From the NCBI GenBank assembly GCA_940671915.1, contig CALNVZ010003432.1, positions 3,657,427 to 3,721,426 of the forward strand: a DNA stretch of 64,000 nt, read 5' to 3'. The notes beneath the pieces are model-generated. The model did not search any database. It saw nothing but the letters and a program-made list of their open reading frames with translations, and was not told the DNA's origin. The stretch comes from Paracentrotus lividus. Its lineage: Eukaryota; Echinodermata; Echinoidea; Camarodonta; Echinidae. Positions 26,401 to 36,421 of this stretch are shown here, one piece after another; positions within the stretch are counted from its first letter, which is position 1, and each line of letters begins with the position of its first letter. The translations under genes and the position numbers were made by a program.

Positions 26401-29400
26401 TGAATTATAGACAATTAACAAAAAAGATACGAGGACTCAAAGTTGAATTGCAAGACATTTTTTGAGGGGTTTAGGTGTAAATGGACACCTGGTATGCTGT
26501 TGTACTTATGTCACAACTTTAGGGTAACAATATTGTTAGCTTTGATTAATAATAATAATGCATTCGCATCCTACCTGGTAGCCATTTTTAACATGTCTTG
26601 ACACATATGACTGCTTATGTAAAATTATTCTTACTGTCTTGCACCAAACTTCAACTCCTCGAAGTCTCCTTTTGCTATAAGCTCCAGGAGAACTGCAAGG
26701 TCTGAAGAATCTTATAAGTGCTTATTAAAGGAACGATTATCATTACCATTGTTATTCCTTTTTCCAGCTCTCAAAAGAATGCTGCAAACTTCAGCTCCTC
26801 GATGTCCTTTTTTTTGTTGCTACAAGCTCCAGGAGAGTTCATGAAAGGACTTCATGACAGAGCTTCCCATTGGGCTGAAGAATCTTAAGATCTCTCACTG
26901 GAAACAGTATGAATATAATTGTTATTTCTTACTTCCAGCTCTCTAAAGAATGTACAAAGCTCCAACTCCTTGATGTCTCCTTCTGCTATAAGCTCCAGGA
27001 GAGCTCCTGCAAGGACTTCATGACAGAGCTTCCATTGGCTGAAGAAATCTAAGATCTCTCACTGGAAACAGTAATATATAATTGTTATTTCTTACTTCCA
27101 GCTCTCTAAAGAATGTACAAAGCTCCAATCCTTGATGTCTCCTTCTGCATAAGCTCCAGGAGAGCTCCCTGCAAGGACTTCATGACAGAGCTCCTGTTGG
27201 TCTGAAGAATCTTGTCTGTCCGGGCTCCACTGAGGGAGAGATGTCCATGCAGCAGTCTCTCGGTTGCCCAAGCTGGAAGACCTCTTCAGGCTGTGTGGAA
27301 TGAACTCCATCACAGAAGAATATGCTGTAGAGGTTTGTAGTTATTATTACAGCTCATTTTCATTCATGTTCATCAGCATCATCAAGGAATTCAGCCAAAA
27401 TATAAGCAGTGACAAAAAATATCAATCCCATGCAATAGAGATGACGTATACAGCCCATGTTAGGTTTATTTTTGGAAGTGTACATTTATGTATGTCTTCC
27501 AAGAAGTCAATAATTCCTCTACGTTGCAGATTTTCAAGGGACATGGGCTTTATCTTCTCATGAAGCTTACTTCCAAAGTAGTGTCTTCCTCCTCTACTCC
27601 TTGTCCCTTAAAATTTCCTGTGTTTGACTTATTTTGTAAATCACCCAATAAGATTGCATATTACTGTGGTATTAATATTCTAGGCAGTAAAGATTTCCCT
27701 GCACTGAATATATTTTTCAGACGATTTGGCCTCATCTTATCTTCAGCCCCTTCTTTAAGCTCTCCATCAAAATTGCCATGTTATTACCACCTTCTTCCAA
27801 TACTCCTCATCCCCTCAAAATATCCTGTCTGTGACAGATTTTATAAACCTCCTTATTGTATTGTAGATTTCTTATCACTGTGTTACACATGTGTTTACAT
27901 GTGTATGTATAATAATATCTATTTGAACAAGTAAAGTTTTCCCTGTATGTTACAGATTTTCCAGGCAGTTGGGCCTCACCTGACGTGCCTCGACATGACA
28001 GGCTGCCATCAGATCATGACGGATGATATCCTGAGACTAGTTGTCAAGAACTGTAAAGCCCTAGAGGACATCTCCTTGGCGTTCTGTATGAAACTGACAG
28101 GGGAGCCATTGAGGATGCTCTTCAGAGACCGCGAGAGGGCTGCCAATCTGACCCTTGTACGATTGAGTGGATGTAAAGATGTGAGTTCTGAGCTGAAGAC
28201 GTATTTATTAGGGGGGGGGGGAGTGAGAGGGGGATGGTGGGTTTGTCTATTCACTTTCTTTCAATCCAAATAAATGGACATCTTTAGACCAAATTTTGCA
28301 TCTGGAGTTAGAGAAGAGTTTATCATGCGAGTGATATTCAATATTCAATTATGACAATTCCAGAGCTACTGCAGACTTCACCTGACAGGATGGCACAGAG
28401 AAAAAATGTGCATCTCCGCTCTCAATCCCCCCCCCCTCCCCCCCTACAACTCCGAAAAGTCAAGGGACTGAGTGAGTGAATTCAATTCCACAATAAATTC
28501 TAGTGAAGAAACCATGTTCAAGAGAGATTTGCATATTGTATAGCTCTATTTTACTAGATTTGTCTGCAAATTCAACTCTGACATTCCCTGGTTCAGGTCT
28601 AAATTACAACCTTCCCGATACTGATGGAAAGGGTCATTCCCTAGATGAAAGGAATCATCGATTCAGATCTATAAAAACCTAATTATAACCAACCAACATA
28701 ATTTATTGAGAATATCTCAATAAAAAATTATCCTCTTAGAAGCCTCCTATTATTGTATAATAACAAGCCTTGTTTATTGTTTCCTCCTAGTTTTACCATG
28801 ACATCTTGTTGGACATGAGTAGAGCATGTGTCAATCTAGAGAAACTGTACATGGCAGGGATCAAGTGCGTCGATGACACTCTGCTTTACTCCATTGCAAA
28901 CAACATGCCTAATCTCAAGAACATCTCAATCAAAAGCTGCGTTGGTTCGGTTGCTGATCAGGTGAGTGCTTTATCCATTTTATTGGAATAATTTCTGTCC
29001 TATGAAGAGTTTTGGTTGATTCAAATTGATTGCAATGTCACTTGAGATTGAAATGATGGGAGATAATAAATATGACTAACTGTTAGATTAGTACTAACTC
29101 TTTTAAGGACACGGATCTGGTTTGTTTTTAGGACTGTATTCTCCTGGTACATTATTTCATGTGATTTAACTGTAAATGAAAGGTGTTATTTAAAATGTCT
29201 TCTTGCAATAAAAATAGAATGAATGATATGTATGAAAATACAACACAGAAAAACAATCATCTAGTATGCTAAATCATCTGGAGATATCATCAAATATGTC
29301 AATCAAAATTTCATGTTTTTCACTTTGTATGTTGTATTGCAATGGTACAAATGTATAGACCAATTTGGTTTGGGTGCTGTTTTTTTATTATGACGGCCAT

Positions 29401-31982
29401 AGTTGGGGGGCTTCCCGTTCATAACAAAAGGAAAATGTACATACAAGTAGACATACGTGCACCTGGCTCATTGCATAGCCTATTGGAGGCCCCCAGTTAT
29501 GGCCACCATAATTTACATGGCTCTGAAGTCAGATTGGTGTATAGATTTGAATGAAAATAGTAATTTTATATTTTGTTAAGTTTGATGCTGATAAAATCCT
29601 CTCTGTTTGAGCCCCTCAAAAGATGATTCAGTGCATTGTAATGGGATTGTAGTGCAGGTTCATGTGATAGAAACATACTGTAATGACACCCTGTATGTAT
29701 TTCAACAGGTCACGGACAGTGGCGTTGTTGAACTGGCAAGATGCTGTCCTATAGAGGATATATGCGTAGCCGGAATTCATAACATCACAGATAAGAGCGT
29801 GTTTGCGCTCGCCAACAACTGCCCTGATCTCAAGACCCTCTTTGTATCAGGATGTACCAAGGTCACAACACAAGCAACCAATTACCTTGAGGTAAGACTA
29901 TCTTCCTGGAATGAGTTGGTTATGTGGAATTAGCTCTCCTGTGGGGTGTAACACACAGACTTACGATTGATAAAAAGTTATGATTAATTTTTTCTTGGTA
30001 GCCTCATTTGGAAACCAGGTACAGTTATGGATTAAGATTTTGATATGATTAACTCTTTGCCTGCCACATTAATTTTAAGCATAAAAAAAGAAGACTTTTG
30101 TCTTTAATAATTAAAAATAGTATAACAATATTTGCTTAGTATGAACTGTGAGAATTTATGCTGCAGACCCGGTCCTAGCATTATCAGTGATTTTCAGATC
30201 TTTTGGCCAAGCCATTACAGAGAAAATGAATTATTACGATTGTATAGTTAATAAGTACAATTGTGACTATAGTCGAACTTGGCAGGCAAAGAGTTAAGAG
30301 TAGGGTTAGTGCTAAGGTTAGGATTAAGATCATCAACTTTGGAGCATCCAGTCCATGATGAGGCTAACAAGAAAAAAATCAATCGTAACTTTTAATCAAT
30401 CGTATGTCTTTGTGTTACACCCCACTGGGCTGTGTTTCACCAAGTCGTTCATAAAGTTATGAATGACTGGATCATGTTCTTGGGTGCTATATTAATCACA
30501 TACTTTATGATTTATTGCAAGAACTGATCACCAGTCGTTCGTAAAGTCATTCGTAACTTACGTACGACCTGGTGAAACACAGCCCTGGATTTGCCTAAAT
30601 GACATTGTGCAATGTTTCCGATGGAGGCTAGGATGGTGTCTCACCAAGTTGTTTGTAAATGACTTTACGAACGACTGGAACATATATACTAAGCACATTC
30701 TCAATTATCATTGCACTTGAACTGATGACCATTCACTTGTAAAGTCATTCTATTAACGAATGACATGTATCTAATGGGCAGAGTCCGAATCAAATTCTAA
30801 TTCACAAGTAAAAAACAAAATTGAGAGAAAGGACTTGAGAAGAAGAAGATGGTAAAGCACCCCCAGGTTCAAATAATGGGTAAATTATATTGACTGAACA
30901 ACGAAAACAGTATGTACATGGGTTGTGTAGGAATAGGTCTACAGAGTCATCACGACCAGTATGGGCGGGTAAAAAACGTTGTTAGCACGAACAGTAGCCC
31001 TTTTACACTGGTAATGTAGCAGCGACGTACGGGCCACACAGAAACATTGTTAGCACTAACAGTAGCCCTGTTACACACAGTAATGTCGCAGCGACGCATA
31101 ATGTCACAACAACACATTATTTACATCTGGGATCAACCTTTGATATCACCATCCAAAATATGTGACTGGGCTTACTGTTGGTGCTCTGTCAGCGCTGACA
31201 ACGTTTCTGTGCGGCCCATGCTGGGCCATTCGTCATCTTTCAAAACGCAAGGAGGCCAATGATGAGCAGGACTATTGATCAAATGTTTCTCAGTTCTGAG
31301 TGGTGTTTCACCAAGTAGTTTGTAACTTACTACGATTTTACTAATGACTGGTGATCAGTTCTTGTGCTAAATGATTGAAAATGTGAATTGGTATAGCACC
31401 AGTGGCTTTTGGGTCATTCCTAACTTTGAGAGTGAGTTGGGGATACACCACCCAGGTCTCAGTCTTGGCATGTATGTTACTCCCTTGGCATAAGCTCTGG
31501 CTACAATTGCACCACCTCAATCCCAAACACCAAGCGAGTGAAATAATTCAGTGATGATTTATAATTAGCATTATTTTTCTGTGGATGACTGCAAAAGCTT
31601 ATAGACCGACTCCTAATTAAATTCTTGCTTTTTTGTTTTTTAAGACTGGCTGATAAGGGTTTAAATGGTAGAACAGGGGGAGCAGTGTGTTGAAGGCACC
31701 TGGAGCATTTCTTGGGATGGAGATGTGCATGAATTTTGCTGTGATTGCTATAATATGGCCACTTTCAAGAATCATTCTCTGGAAAAGTGTCTTTAAGACA
31801 ATTATTGTTTCTCTATTCTGACGATGTTCTCCTTTTCTCTCTCCTCTGACTAGGATGTTTGCAACGAGAAAGTAACCGTCTACCACCGCCTTCCTAACGC
31901 TGATCCGAACCTCGTCATGGCCAAGAATCTTGACACGGGTGAATTCTGCCAGGTGGACCAAACGAAATGGAGCATGTGGTAA
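5161..31982 (+). CDS. Leucine-rich repeat protein, AMN1/FBXL-like (gene-level span, 10 coding exons)
   Basis: Coding exons with GT-AG borders and consistent phase: 5161-5458, 5966-6121, 6883-6998, 9258-9340, 9718-9766, then (right copy) 27102-27332, 27956-28180, 28791-28961, 29709-29891 and 31854-31982 (stop TAA). The protein is about 547 residues. Its repeats of about 25-28 residues follow the cysteine-containing LRR pattern (L..L.L..C..ITD..L..L...C..L). No F-box is seen. Residues 5-13 (LMDMCFGCI) fit the BC-box pattern L-x3-C-x3-[AILV] that recruits Elongin B/C, so a substrate-receptor role is possible but inferred. The apparent 27-kb length is inflated by the duplicated block 12131-26362; the real gene is probably about 13 kb. 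No orthologue is claimed beyond family similarity. Confidence 0.8.
5761..5860 (+). pseudogene. Decayed duplicate of LRR exon 2
   Basis: TTCTCATTCTGTAG followed by GATGTTGGTCTAGATCAGC-like sequence parallels the real exon 2 region at about 5945-6020 (acceptor tract, then ATGTTGGTCTTTCGGC, ACTGAGTCATCAAG, AAACTGCA). Indels break the LSALLSHQVKLQ reading frame. It lies about 200 bp upstream of the intact exon, pointing to a tandem exon duplication that decayed. Confidence 0.65.
5966..6121 (+). CDS. LRR gene exon 2
   Basis: Acceptor TTGTGCAG|ATGTTGG; the split codon G|AT gives D, then VGLSALLSHQVKLQTLVVK and ELTDVNLFQCINLTNK, two LRRs. Donor AAAG|GTAAGT at 6122. 156 nt, phase 1 to 1. Confidence 0.9.
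6122..6510. repeat. Degenerate tandem repeat in LRR intron 2
   Basis: At least four divergent units carry the series ACCTGTCTATA.AG.CTA, then GTTTACAGTGGTC, then TTATTGCC(T), at about 80-90 bp spacing (seen near 6160, 6265, 6350 and 6445). Non-coding. Confidence 0.6.
6883..6998 (+). CDS. LRR gene exon 3
   Basis: Acceptor CGAACTAG|GCC, reading GLASLVTRNPTISKLNVGCC then YKVTHEVIPTIAETLANNL; donor CTT|GTAAGT. 116 nt, enters phase 1 and leaves phase 0. One complete LRR. Confidence 0.88.
7080..8760 (+). pseudogene. CR1/L2-like LINE fragment (reverse transcriptase C-terminal half), split by a solo LTR
   Basis: The + strand, in shifting frames, reads CHCYSDDTQLHPS (the catalytic YxDD region), then MMEQCIALNRSWMLKNNLKLN up to 7410. 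After an inserted LTR it continues LLYNLRRIHKYFDQESLKLV, LDYCNALL, LHWLPVC-like, then KTKITLGDRAFVLAAPKLWN, LPIDIRSFPSLTIFKSKLKT, stop. This is the canonical end of CR1/L2 ORF2. It ends in an ATGTTATGTTATGT tail near 8780, as CR1/L2 elements often do. The 5' part is missing and frameshifts are present. Confidence 0.85.
7411..8144 (+). mobile_element. Solo LTR (734 bp) inserted into the CR1-like LINE
   Basis: Starts TGTTACGATC and ends CCTAACA (TG...CA termini), flanked by a 4-bp ATAT direct duplication at 7407-7410 and 8145-8148. Removing it restores the LINE frame exactly (KSTYYLLYNLRRI). It contains a TATA-like GTATATAAGC near 7901 and an AATAAA-type signal near 8055, as expected of a U3-R-U5 unit. 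No internal region or second LTR is present, so recombination to a solo LTR is inferred. Superfamily unknown (Ty3-like plausible). Confidence 0.8.
9258..9340 (+). CDS. LRR gene exon 4
   Basis: Acceptor TATCCAG|GAA; reads EHIDLSSIHTIEDNDLVILS then QHCKNLKG; donor AAAGG|GTGAGT. 83 nt, phase 0 to 2. Confidence 0.88.
9718..9766 (+). CDS. LRR gene exon 5
   Basis: Acceptor CCAACAG|AATTG; the split codon GG|A gives G, then IVLHGCNRITSAGLIA; donor GCA|GTAAGT. 49 nt, phase 2 to 0. Short but matches the LRR consensus, and its exit phase fits the tandem exon further downstream. Confidence 0.85.
9767..10860. other. Intron sequence, nothing recognised
   Basis: AT-rich intron of the LRR gene. No coding signal on either strand and no clear repeat boundaries. 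Short ORFs near 9922 and 10514-10742 lack codon structure or homology that I can recognise. Confidence 0.6.
10860..11870 (-). pseudogene. Tc1/mariner-type DDE transposase pseudogene
   Basis: On the minus strand the order is: DRPKSGRPKKTT (about 11680), LSDQTIRNRLH (about 11570), RQHLRWNRGMWESV then DESRFCLR-like (about 11400), FQDDNARA (about 11130) and PDLNPIEHLW (about 11030). These are hallmark Tc1/IS630-superfamily blocks: the second catalytic D lies in the FQDDN block and the final E in NPIE. Frame changes and stops between blocks show it is dead. Flanking terminal inverted repeats could not be identified. It sits antisense in an LRR intron. Confidence 0.9.
12384..13090 (+). pseudogene. 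Left copy of the tandem LRR exon array
   Basis: Units begin at 12510, 12684 and 12853 (CTCTCTAAAGAATG or CTCTCAAAAGAATG after TTCCAG), with a fourth, acceptor-less remnant near 12384. The spacings are 174 and 169. The last unit continues into the long LRR exon, but extra bases (for example AAGCCTCCAGG) break the frame. Counterpart of 26640-27332. Confidence 0.75.
13709..17695 (+). pseudogene. Left copy of LRR gene 3' exons, frame-broken
   Basis: Counterparts of right-copy exons lie at about 13709-13927, 14535-14711, 15441-15618 and 17568-17695 (ending TGGTAA). All contain indels relative to the right copy. The acceptor before the first reads TTCACG instead of TTACAG, and DILRLVVKNC is garbled. 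Because introns are equally affected, this is read as sequencing error rather than pseudogenisation. Confidence 0.8.
22163..26362 (+). pseudogene. Left copy of the first lectin exons, frame-broken
   Basis: The signal-peptide exon is at about 22163-22244, the CTLD1 first half at about 23484-23716, and the CTLD1 second half starts at about 26298 and is cut off at the N run within the sequence for LSY. Many insertions disrupt CRKNWQQ...QAWCETQGG. It does keep a T (TTTTATGTTTTGC) that the right copy lacks and that restores the signal-peptide frame. Confidence 0.8.
26363..26387. other. Assembly gap, 25 N
   Basis: Exactly 25 N. It separates the two copies of the duplicated block; the right copy starts at the first base after it. 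A short fixed-size N run is typical of an unresolved or over-filled gap placed by software. Confidence 0.98.
26640..27101 (+). repeat. Tandem array of LRR exon plus intron, about 171-bp unit
   Basis: Exon starts after TTCCAG are at 26768, 26939 and 27102 (spacing 171 and 163), plus a partial unit near 26640. Each unit reads LSKECxKLQLLDVSFCYKLQ, then ESSCKDFMTELPIGLKNLK-like sequence. The units before the last end in ISHWKQ followed by GTATGA, a possible donor, while the last runs on as a longer exon. Alternative or duplicated exons are possible; indels prevent frame checking. Confidence 0.65.
27102..27332 (+). CDS. LRR gene exon 6 (last unit of the tandem array)
   Basis: Expected product LSKECTKLQLLDVSFCYKLQ, then ...PVGLKNLCLSGLQLRERDV, then ...LPKLETLRLCGMNSITEEYAVE, with donor GAG|GTTTGT and phase 0 at both ends. 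The copy here is 231 nt against an expected 234 and has several compensating indels, so it is not translatable as given. Comparing it with 12853-13090 recovers the frame. Confidence 0.65.
27956..28180 (+). CDS. LRR gene exon 7
   Basis: Acceptor GTTACAG|ATT; reads IFQAVGPHLTCLDMTGCHQI then DDILRLVVKNCKALEDISLA, ends LVRLSGCKD; donor GAT|GTGAGT. 225 nt, phase 0 to 0, intact. About three LRRs. Confidence 0.9.
28791..28961 (+). CDS. LRR gene exon 8
   Basis: Acceptor CTCCTAG|TTT; reads FYHDILLDMSRACVNLEKLY, MAGIKCVDDTLLYSIANNMP, NLKNISIKSCVGSVADQ; donor CAG|GTGAGT. 171 nt, phase 0 to 0, intact. Confidence 0.9.
29709..29891 (+). CDS. LRR gene exon 9
   Basis: Acceptor TCAACAG|GTC; reads VTDSGVVELARCCPIEDICV, AGIHNITDKSVFALANNCPD, LKTLFVSGCTKVTTQATNYL; donor GAG|GTAAGA. 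183 nt, phase 0 to 0, intact. Confidence 0.92.
29941..30426. mobile_element. Foldback element, family A (right copy)
   Basis: The left end GTGGGGTGTAACACACAGAC pairs with the right end around GTCTTTGTGTTACACCCCAC; inner ACGATTGATAAAAAGTTA and AGCCTCAT segments also pair. Related sequence occurs at 45211-45665 in a lectin intron and in the left copy at about 15662-16147. Non-autonomous, about 490 bp. Confidence 0.75.
30427..31455. mobile_element. Cluster of three short TIR elements, family B
   Basis: 30427-30585 has ends GGGCTGTGTTTCACCAAGTC and its near-complement GACCTGGTGAAACACAGCCC. 30637-30780 and 31301-31455 are diverged relatives that start (GTGTC/GTGTTT)CACCAAGT and carry the GTAAAGTCATTC and AACTGATCACCAGT-type motifs. 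The first abuts the family A foldback with no spacer. No coding capacity. Confidence 0.7.
30960..31225. repeat. Diverged repeat related to the foldback at 52391-52748
   Basis: Two internal repeats read TTGTTAGCAC.AACAGTAGCCC, then TTACAC and GTAATGT.GCAGCGACG. The segment AATGTCGCAGCGACGCATAA, then ATTTACATCTGGGATCAACC matches the arm of the 52391-52748 foldback. Confidence 0.55.
31854..31982 (+). CDS. LRR gene last coding exon
   Basis: Acceptor TGACTAG|GAT; reads DVCNEKVTVYHRLPNADPNL, VMAKNLDTGEFCQVDQTKWS, MW, stop TAA. 129 nt including the stop. The tail after the last LRR is short, and I recognise no motif in it. A 3' UTR must follow, but its end is unclear. Confidence 0.88.
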   Translation, partial: DVCNEKVTVYHRLPNADPNLVMAKNLDTGEFCQVDQTKWSMW

Positions 31983-32013
31983 CAATGGCAACAAACAGTA
32001 AAACTTAAAGCAC

Positions 32014-32175
32014 ATCAGGGTGCCGTAACACAAAGGTTTGCAATCAATCGCAAAGTTGCAATAGCCAATCTCAATCATTGTTGCATGTAATTTTTGTTCA
32101 AATGACTGATCAGTAACCAATTACAATGCTTCTTTCAAATTTGCAATTGATCGCAAACCTTTGTGTTACGGGGCC
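32014..32175. mobile_element. Short TIR element downstream of the LRR stop codon
   Basis: The left end GTGCCGTAACACAAAGGTTT is complementary to the right AAACCTTTGTGTTACGG, and TTGCAATCAATCGCAA / TTGCAATTGATCGCAAA extend the pairing. Total about 160 bp, probably in the 3' UTR or just beyond. The left-copy equivalent is near 17732-17882. Confidence 0.7.
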
Positions 32176-35100
32176 CAGGTTGCATCATCCAGGATAGTTG
32201 AACCTTGTAGATTTCATCCCGATGGCAGCTTGTCATACAGCTAAACTATATGATATGTGATATCGTTTAATTCAATAGTAATCATCACTGCCATTTTGGA
32301 AAAAGTTTGTATACATTTACTTCCAAATATGTCCTTGCTTGTAAAAAGATATCAAACATATTTTGAAGAAAATCATTATCAATACTGAGTAATTATAACA
32401 GCATAATTTTATCCTGTAGGAGCATAAATTTGTTGGGAACAGTTTTCCCACTTGCTGCACCAATTATGTAGAATAAGCCCCATATAGTTTTCAGAACTAT
32501 AGTCCACTCTAGTTATAATGAGACTTGGAACCAACTTAATCCCGTTATACTGAACACATGGGCACATAGACACATATGAACATGTTTGAAACCAGGATAA
32601 TCTCCTCTTATAACGAAATCTCGTATCTGATGGGAATAGACTGTACAACAACCTATATCATTTTTTTTTAAATCCAAGCTGAGAACTGGTTTTTGTTTTG
32701 CATTCATGCTTACAGATATATAGCATTCATTTGGACTCCTTTGTTTCACCTCTTTCTTTCATTGTGAGTCTGAAAAGAAGTCATAGGTGGATGGCGCCAT
32801 GAAAATGAATTTTACAGTCTACACCTGTTATCACGAGCATGGATGCAACAAGATTTCATTATAACAAGATGATTCTTCCGGGGTCAATTTCAATATGCAC
32901 AAGTCTCCATGTGTCTCTCTTTTCAGTATAATGAGATGTCATTGAGGAAGTCCCTAGCACATAGTTATAATTGGAGTGAACCGTATTATCATTATAGTCA
33001 GACTGAAAGGGAATTTCTAACTCCTATCACTTTCAAGTGCAATTTCTTTTGTTATAAAACTGTTTTGCTGTTTATATTCATTCCTTGTACATGTACTTAA
33101 TCTTGTGATCTTTTATACCTTATATTGTCTACAAATGTACTTGATTTTAACGTGAATTAACTTCTGTGGACTGCCTTTTATCTTGATTATATGTAATTAT
33201 CTAATGAATATATGACAAATAATATTAGATATAGCATAATGTCAAAGGTCACAGATTAAAGTTTACATGAAATTGAATGTGAGCATTGTGTTGATGCATT
33301 ATGTCTTATTTAGTGTCCTTGTACTCTGTTTATTTGCCATGTTATCTATCCCACCTGCTATCAATATTAATACTAATACAAATTTTGATTTGTAAGATAA
33401 GAAGGAGTATTATGCTATCCTGTGGAATTGTGCATTCAATGCATTTTCCTTTGAATTTATTGTATATGTATGTTTGTGAAATCAAATCAAATGATTTCTT
33501 TTTGATAATAGGTAAAACGGACATTTCATTACATTAGACATTCGAGAATTCTAATTATGATACATTTCTCCTTGTCACTTTAACTCATCCCATAATTCCT
33601 TCAATTTTTTTAAAATCCTACATTTATATGTCTCATGCTTATCTTGTCAGAGGTATATTGTATATTTGGTTATTCCATATTTTTATATTGAGTATAGTTG
33701 GATTAATGTTTGTCCAGTATTTTAAGCCATATAGTATAGTCACTGTATAAGAAAGAAAAATATCTTGAAGCCCCTTCCCTCCCATAAAACAAAAAAGTTC
33801 AAACTGAATCATATTCCAATTTAAGGTGGAACTGATGGTTGATGTGAATGTGTATAATCTCCCCCGACATAGCAGCGCAAAAAGCTAAAGCAAAGTTGAC
33901 TCCTAGCTTCACTTCCACATTCCTGATTCAAGGTCACAACCATTATTGCGTCCGACATGCACCTCTCTGTGTCTGATGTGTATTAGTTTTAGCAGAAAGT
34001 TACTTGCAATTGGAAACAGAAAGATGCACATATTTTCAGCAATGCAGGAGAAGGATGGCTTTCTAAGTGTCATTCTATTGTATTTACTTCCAAATATTGA
34101 ATCCCGCACCAAAATATTGACTTTCTGCCTGTAGAACACTGGAAATTATACTTGATAGCTCTGTAGCGAAACTACGTAAAAGGATTTGATGATTAAGATA
34201 TGATATGATATATTTGGAGAGAAGGCTTGATTACTTAGCCAGTAGATCAGTGTTTTTGTAAGTGAGGAGTAATAGGTTCGACACCTTTGATATGTGTAAT
34301 TTAATTTGATAATTGATAATGACATTTTTATAAATGGACAATAATTGGAGATGTTAATATCGATTACTAAATCAAGGAATGTTTCATTTATGTCAGCACA
34401 AAATTGATGTAACTTGTACTGATTTTATATATTCAAATCTGTATTTTATATACAAATTATATGATTGGTGTGTAAGAAGTAGTTCATAACTATTCTTTTA
34501 TTTTCAGCATTTTATTTGAGTTTGAACAGTATTATGATTTGCATTGTGGTAGGATTGGCAAAGTATAACTTTGCATGTATAGTAGTCTTTCAAAGAAGAA
34601 ATAAACATATTCTATCAGCAGTAAAGCGAATTGATAAAAAGTCATGTGTTGCAATGTTACTCGATGTGACAAGAGAAAAGTGGTAAATAACCGACTATAA
34701 AAAAAGTGGAGACAGAGAGTATGGGCAGAGACGAATGCATTTAGTCAAAGATTGACAGAACAGAAAGGAAATTAAAATGAATAAATAGAATAAAATTAAA
34801 ACAAATTATTAAAGAACAACAACAACACTGAAAGACGGGGATTGTAACTGAACGGCGAGTGGAAGATGGAGCGATAGATAAGGAGGAGGGTGGGGAGGAT
34901 AAAAAAAAAGAGGGAAGGAGGAGTACAAGGTTTAATAATGGACACACAGAGATAGAAAGAGAGGGATAGTGGGATATGAGGGGGAGGGAGGGAAAGAAAC
35001 GGGAGGAGAAAGGAGGGATGGAGAAAGAGAGAGGTATAGATAGAGGAGGTGCTGTTTACCATTAGATAATGGGCGTATCAGGCAATTACCCCCAACAAAA

Positions 35101-36235
35101 CTACCCCTCCCCCTCCCCCTCAGATGAGTTAAGGGGTAGATTTTTCGTGGGGTAATTGTCTAGGGGATAGTTGTCCAAGAACCGATAATGGGCACTTCTT
35201 CTTTCTCCCTTTGAATGTGCATACATATTTATATTATAATACATAACTCACTTCATTTATTGACAATACCCATGATACCAGTCCAATCTAAATATTAGCT
35301 TTCCAACACTTGCAATGAAGATATTTTACAAGAAAAAGGAACCCCCGTGGGCATAATCAATAATGACCTACAGCGTGTGCTTTATCTTCATCACCTAGTT
35401 TGAGGAAACCATGAAAGAGAAGGTTAGTTTTGTAATCAATATTATATACAGGGACATCAACAAAGTGTATCATCCTAACTGTACATGCAATGAAGCGCGA
35501 AAGAAAGAACAAGTAACTAATCTTGTAATCATTAAATATCCTACATATCGCCCGAGGTCCTTATGATCGATTATATTTGACAATCGATTTTCGAAAGTAA
35601 ACCCTCACGATCAGAACTTTCAAGTCCGAGAGTCTTTAAATCTTGCCATCTTTTGAAGTTTTAGTTCGTGAGAAAAAAAAACAAAAAACAAAAAACAAAA
35701 AAACAAAAAACAAATTGTTTATCTTATCTACCTGAACTTAAGGAATCGACTAAACGAATAAAAATAACATATTCTCCAAAAATGTAACTGGTAATTTAAC
35801 TGCCCATATCTTTAAAGTAATATACTGCAAGGCTAAGTGTCTGATTCTATAGTCTAGAATTTTCTCAAGTTTGGAAAAAGTACATCGTAACTTGTGACTC
35901 AATTTTTTGACGCACTGTTCAGAGGCCGGCTTTCATGTGTGGTGTCAAAGTTAAACTTCGTTTCATGGGATTATATATCTGACAAAAGCGATCTAACATG
36001 CTTTCTTTCGGTGAGTATATTCTCAGTTCTGTCTTTGTGATATCAATCCGATAGTTAAAAACATTTCCATGTTATATTGCAATAAATGAGACGATAAGGT
36101 AAGTATTTGTGGTACAGATATCATTTGAACAGATTGGATAATTTTATTCAACCATATCTTTTCTCCAAAATATTAAGAAGATGTATGCATTCTATTATGT
36201 ATCTTAAAGATTTTTAACACTTCCTTCCTAAGCTT

Positions 36236-36279
<44 letters not shown>

Positions 36280-36337
36280 AGGGGGAAGAAATGAAGATTT
36301 GTTTTGTTTGTTTGGCCGTTTCCTTAATTTTGCTGCC
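32176..36337. other. Intergenic stretch, low complexity, no gene seen
   Basis: AT-rich, with a GA-rich tract at about 34850-35050 and (GA)n at about 36237-36270. An AAATAAAC near 34598 could be a polyadenylation signal for the LRR gene. No coding exon, RNA gene or bounded mobile element was recognised on either strand. Confidence 0.55.
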
Positions 36338-36421
36338 ATGAAACAAATTTCTTGTTTATTTTCTCTTTTTTCTTTCTTTTAGTTTTGCTTCTCTTGGCTA
36401 CTGGCATCGTTGGTAGGGTTG
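36338..36421 (+). CDS. Lectin gene first coding exon: signal peptide (one base missing)
   Basis: ATG at 36338 reads MKQISCLFSLFSFF, then a TAG. The left copy has an extra T at this point (TTTTATG versus TTTTAG). With it the frame continues Y, then VLLLLATGIVGRVG to donor GTTG|GTAAGT in phase 1, which is exactly the phase the next exon needs (G|AC = D). The result is a textbook signal peptide: a long hydrophobic core followed by small residues. Seen: both variants. Inferred: the T deletion here is an error. Confidence 0.7.
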
